Positions 62,051 through 64,000 of a stretch of DNA of 64,000 nucleotides are shown piece by piece. The stretch is from NCBI GenBank assembly GCA_963722965.1, contig CAVROX010000006.1, positions 62,001 through 126,000 of the forward strand, read 5' to 3'. This DNA comes from DATLSM01 sp963722965. Its GTDB lineage: Bacteria; Actinomycetota; Thermoleophilia; Solirubrobacterales; 70-9. Under the pieces are notes generated by a model that had not been told where the DNA came from, did no database searches, and saw nothing but the letters and a program-made list of their open reading frames with translations. A program made the position numbers and the translations under genes. Each line of letters opens with the position of its first letter. The stretch's first letter is position 1.

Positions 62051-64000
62051 TCAAATGTGCTCCGATCGAGATCGCAAGCGGCTTAGCCTGAACCGCTTGA
62101 CCGCTGGAGTCGCGTCGGGTCCGAGAATGTCAAGGGCTCTCACCTTGAAGGTGTAGCGGCCGGGTCGCAGATGCTTGTAGCTCCTCTCGGGTGGGCAAGC
62201 GTAGAAATGCGTCTTTGGTTTCTTGTAGTGCTTCGGTGTCGGACTTATCAGCTCGCACTGAAATCCGGTGATCGCGCCGGGTGCCGCAAAGGAAAAGCTC
62301 GCGGAGTGTTTGCGGCGTTTAATTGTCTCCATGGTGATCGCGGTACCCTTCGGGGGGCCGAAGGTAGCCGTGACGCTCTGATCTTGGCTCATTGTGATTT
62401 GACATGGACCGGTACCTGTGCACGGCCCTGAGAACCCGGCAAAGCCAGTGCCCTGGGAGGGTTCGGCGCGGAGGTTCTCGATCTGGGCTTGGGGGAAGGT
62501 GGCCCCGCAGCTCGAGGGGCATAGGAGCCCTGGCGCTCCTCCAACTGTTCCTGCGCCGGCCCCTGCGAGCGAGATGGTCAGTTTCTGCTGAGGGCCGATC
62601 AGTGCGAACGCGTCGAAGCGATTAGCGGTGACATCGCTGGCACCAGATAGACCGCTGACCGAGACTGGCCGAGCGCTTGATTCGGTCGTACCGTCGCCGA
62701 GCTGGCCATATTCGTTTGCACCCCAAGCCATGACCGTGCCGTTGGAAAGAAGGACAGAGCTGTCTGAGCCGCCCGCGCTGATCGCCTGGGTTTTTGAGAG
62801 TCCGCTTACAGCTTCCGGAGATTCACTGCATTTACAGCCGTCCGCGGAAATTGTGCCGTTGCCTAGTTGGCCGTATTCGTTAGCCCCCCAGGCCATCAGA
62901 GTGCCGTTGGAGAGCAGGGCGAGGCTGTCCGATTCGTCTGAGGCGATCGCGGTCGCGCCAGAGATCCGGCCCACCGGGACCGCCGTATTGCTGGACATCG
63001 TCGTGCCGTCCCCGAGCTGGCCCTGGTTATTAGGACCCCAGGCCATCACGGTGCCGTTGGAGAGCAGCGCCAAGCCATCGCCCGAAACGCCCGCGGATAT
63101 CGCCATCGCACTTGAGATCCCGGGCACGGGGGTGGGTCTGTCCACGCATTTACAGCCACTCTGGGTGCCAAGCATCCCTTCCTCATATCCCCAGGCCATC
63201 ACCGTACCGTCGGAGAGCAGCGCCATCTTGCTAGATCCGTCTGAGGCGATCGCGATGACCCCTGAGAGGCCTGGGACAGGAACGGGGTCCCTGCTGCATG
63301 GAAGGTATTCGCAAGTTTCCGGTCCGCTGGTGCTTCCGTCGCCGAGCTGGCCGTAGTAGTTGTCTCCCCAAGTGAGCACGGTCTCGTTGGAGAGAAGCGC
63401 CAAGCTGGGTGCAATCGCGGCGACATGTGAGAGCCCGCCCACCGTCGCTGGTGTTGGGCCTTTACTGGTGCCGATTTCGGGGCCCTCGCCCGTGTAGCCC
63501 CAGGCCGTCACAGTGCCATTTGAAAGTAGCCCCAGGCTCCCGGAGATCTGGGTCAGGCCGGAGAGTCCCATCACCCCGACCGGGCGGTCGAAGCAGTTGC
63601 AGAAGGTCCCCGGAGGACTGCCATTGCCAAGCTCATAACTCCCGTCATCGCCCCACGCCTCGGCCCTTGCTCCCGGTGCTCCGGGAGCGAATTCTCCGGG
63701 TTCGGTGTAAGTCAGGGTGACCGAGGGAGCGCGATCTTCGGTATCTACACTGACGGATCTGTTGGTGACTTCGCCGTTGCGTGGCTGGCATGGATGACAT
63801 CCAACCCCCGACGGGGGTAACGGCCTGGGTTCCGTCGAGCCGCCGCCCCCGCCGCCCCCAGCTCCCGATGACGCGCTTCCACCGCCACCGCCGCCCCCGC
63901 CGAATGCTCCGCCCCCTCCACCACCGCCACCGCTACAGCCGGTACCACCGCCCCCGGCTCCTCCTTCGGGGAGCGGATAGGTGTTCCCGTCGGGCTTGCC
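62051..64000 (-). CDS. RCC1-repeat surface protein with poly-Gly segment (5' end outside window)
   Basis: Open frame without a stop from the window edge; about 649 residues visible. It begins in a poly-glycine tract (runs of 7-8 Gly near 63850-63960), then Cys-rich GVGCHPCQPRNGEV. Seven RCC1-like units follow: LALLSNGTVMAWGANEYGQL with GDGT. A bacterial-repeat unit (PQAQIENLRAEPSQGTGFAG) and a C-terminal domain with HLRPGRYTFKVRALDILGPD close the protein. The true start lies upstream of 64000. Confidence 0.78.
   Translation of the reverse strand, partial: GKPDGNTYPLPEGGAGGGGTGCSGGGGGGGGAFGGGGGGGGSASSGAGGGGGGGSTEPRPLPPSGVGCHPCQPRNGEVTNRSVSVDTEDRAPSVTLTYTEPGEFAPGAPGARAEAWGDDGSYELGNGSPPGTFCNCFDRPVGVMGLSGLTQISGSLGLLSNGTVTAWGYTGEGPEIGTSKGPTPATVGGLSHVAAIAPSLALLSNETVLTWGDNYYGQLGDGSTSGPETCEYLPCSRDPVPVPGLSGVIAIASDGSSKMALLSDGTVMAWGYEEGMLGTQSGCKCVDRPTPVPGISSAMAISAGVSGDGLALLSNGTVMAWGPNNQGQLGDGTTMSSNTAVPVGRISGATAIASDESDSLALLSNGTLMAWGANEYGQLGNGTISADGCKCSESPEAVSGLSKTQAISAGGSDSSVLLSNGTVMAWGANEYGQLGDGTTESSARPVSVSGLSGASDVTANRFDAFALIGPQQKLTISLAGAGAGTVGGAPGLLCPSSCGATFPQAQIENLRAEPSQGTGFAGFSGPCTGTGPCQITMSQDQSVTATFGPPKGTAITMETIKRRKHSASFSFAAPGAITGFQCELISPTPKHYKKPKTHFYACPPERSYKHLRPGRYTFKVRALDILGPDATPAVKRFRLSRLRSRSEHI

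Noticed and set aside
1..64000. tRNA or rRNA genes
   Set aside because: No cloverleaf with a T-loop consensus or rRNA core segment was recognised by eye on either strand.

Overview
The window is very GC-rich and looks like a deep-branching actinobacterium of the Thermoleophilia/Solirubrobacterales type. This is an inference. It rests on an actinobacterial dcw cluster without ftsA, GTG starts with 4-nt GTGA/ATGA gene overlaps, a DAP-type MurE, and many secreted RCC1, propeller and Ig proteins. No rRNA, tRNA, CRISPR array or transposase gene was recognised.

Layout. 1-6.8 kb: trpS (partial), a DHA2 drug/proton antiporter, a secreted RCC1-repeat protein, and a Ku/LigD-polymerase end-joining pair. 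6.8-30.4 kb, minus strand: a division and cell-wall cluster in the order mraZ-rsmH-ftsL-ftsI-[3.3 kb insert with two secreted-protein genes]-murE-murF-mraY-murD-ftsW-murG-murC-murB-ftsQ-ftsZ. It runs straight into gcvT-gcvH-gcvPA-gcvPB (glycine cleavage). The insert between ftsI and murE is bounded by a 32-bp perfect inverted repeat. 30.4-38.8 kb: a serine beta-lactamase-like protein, a PfkB sugar kinase, a PHP phosphatase, an aa3-type cytochrome oxidase operon with two small membrane proteins, and two small proteins. 38.8-46.9 kb, minus strand: a cobalamin-riboswitch operon encoding two DUF4430 (transcobalamin beta-domain-like) exported proteins, EcfT, a double-ATPase EcfA, and an ECF S-component fused to an alpha/alpha-toroid domain with a C-terminal membrane anchor. 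glpD follows 2 nt downstream. 46.9-53.3 kb: single enzymes and regulators (TPR, a SigG-type sigma factor, glyoxalase-like, RibD/DHFR-like, peroxiredoxin, PEP-mutase-like, PNPOx-like, GNAT). 53.3-64 kb: a decayed nucleotidyltransferase-like region, then large secreted repeat proteins mixed with NTF2-like, cupin, DUF4242 and DUF4232 genes.

The most notable system is the B12-riboswitch operon. It carries extracellular modules corresponding to both halves of animal intrinsic factor/transcobalamin (alpha/alpha barrel plus DUF4430 beta-domain) together with a complete ECF transporter. This suggests an extracytoplasmic cobalamin-capture device built onto an ECF importer.

Quality warning. At least fifteen conserved genes are broken by single-base frameshifts, mostly consistent with one extra or missing base in G/C-rich runs (trpS, the MFS gene, ku, gcvPA, gcvH, gcvT, murB, murE, glpD and others). 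The reading on both sides of each break is intact and family-like, so these are treated as probable sequencing or assembly indels. Each affected gene is given as one feature covering both frames.
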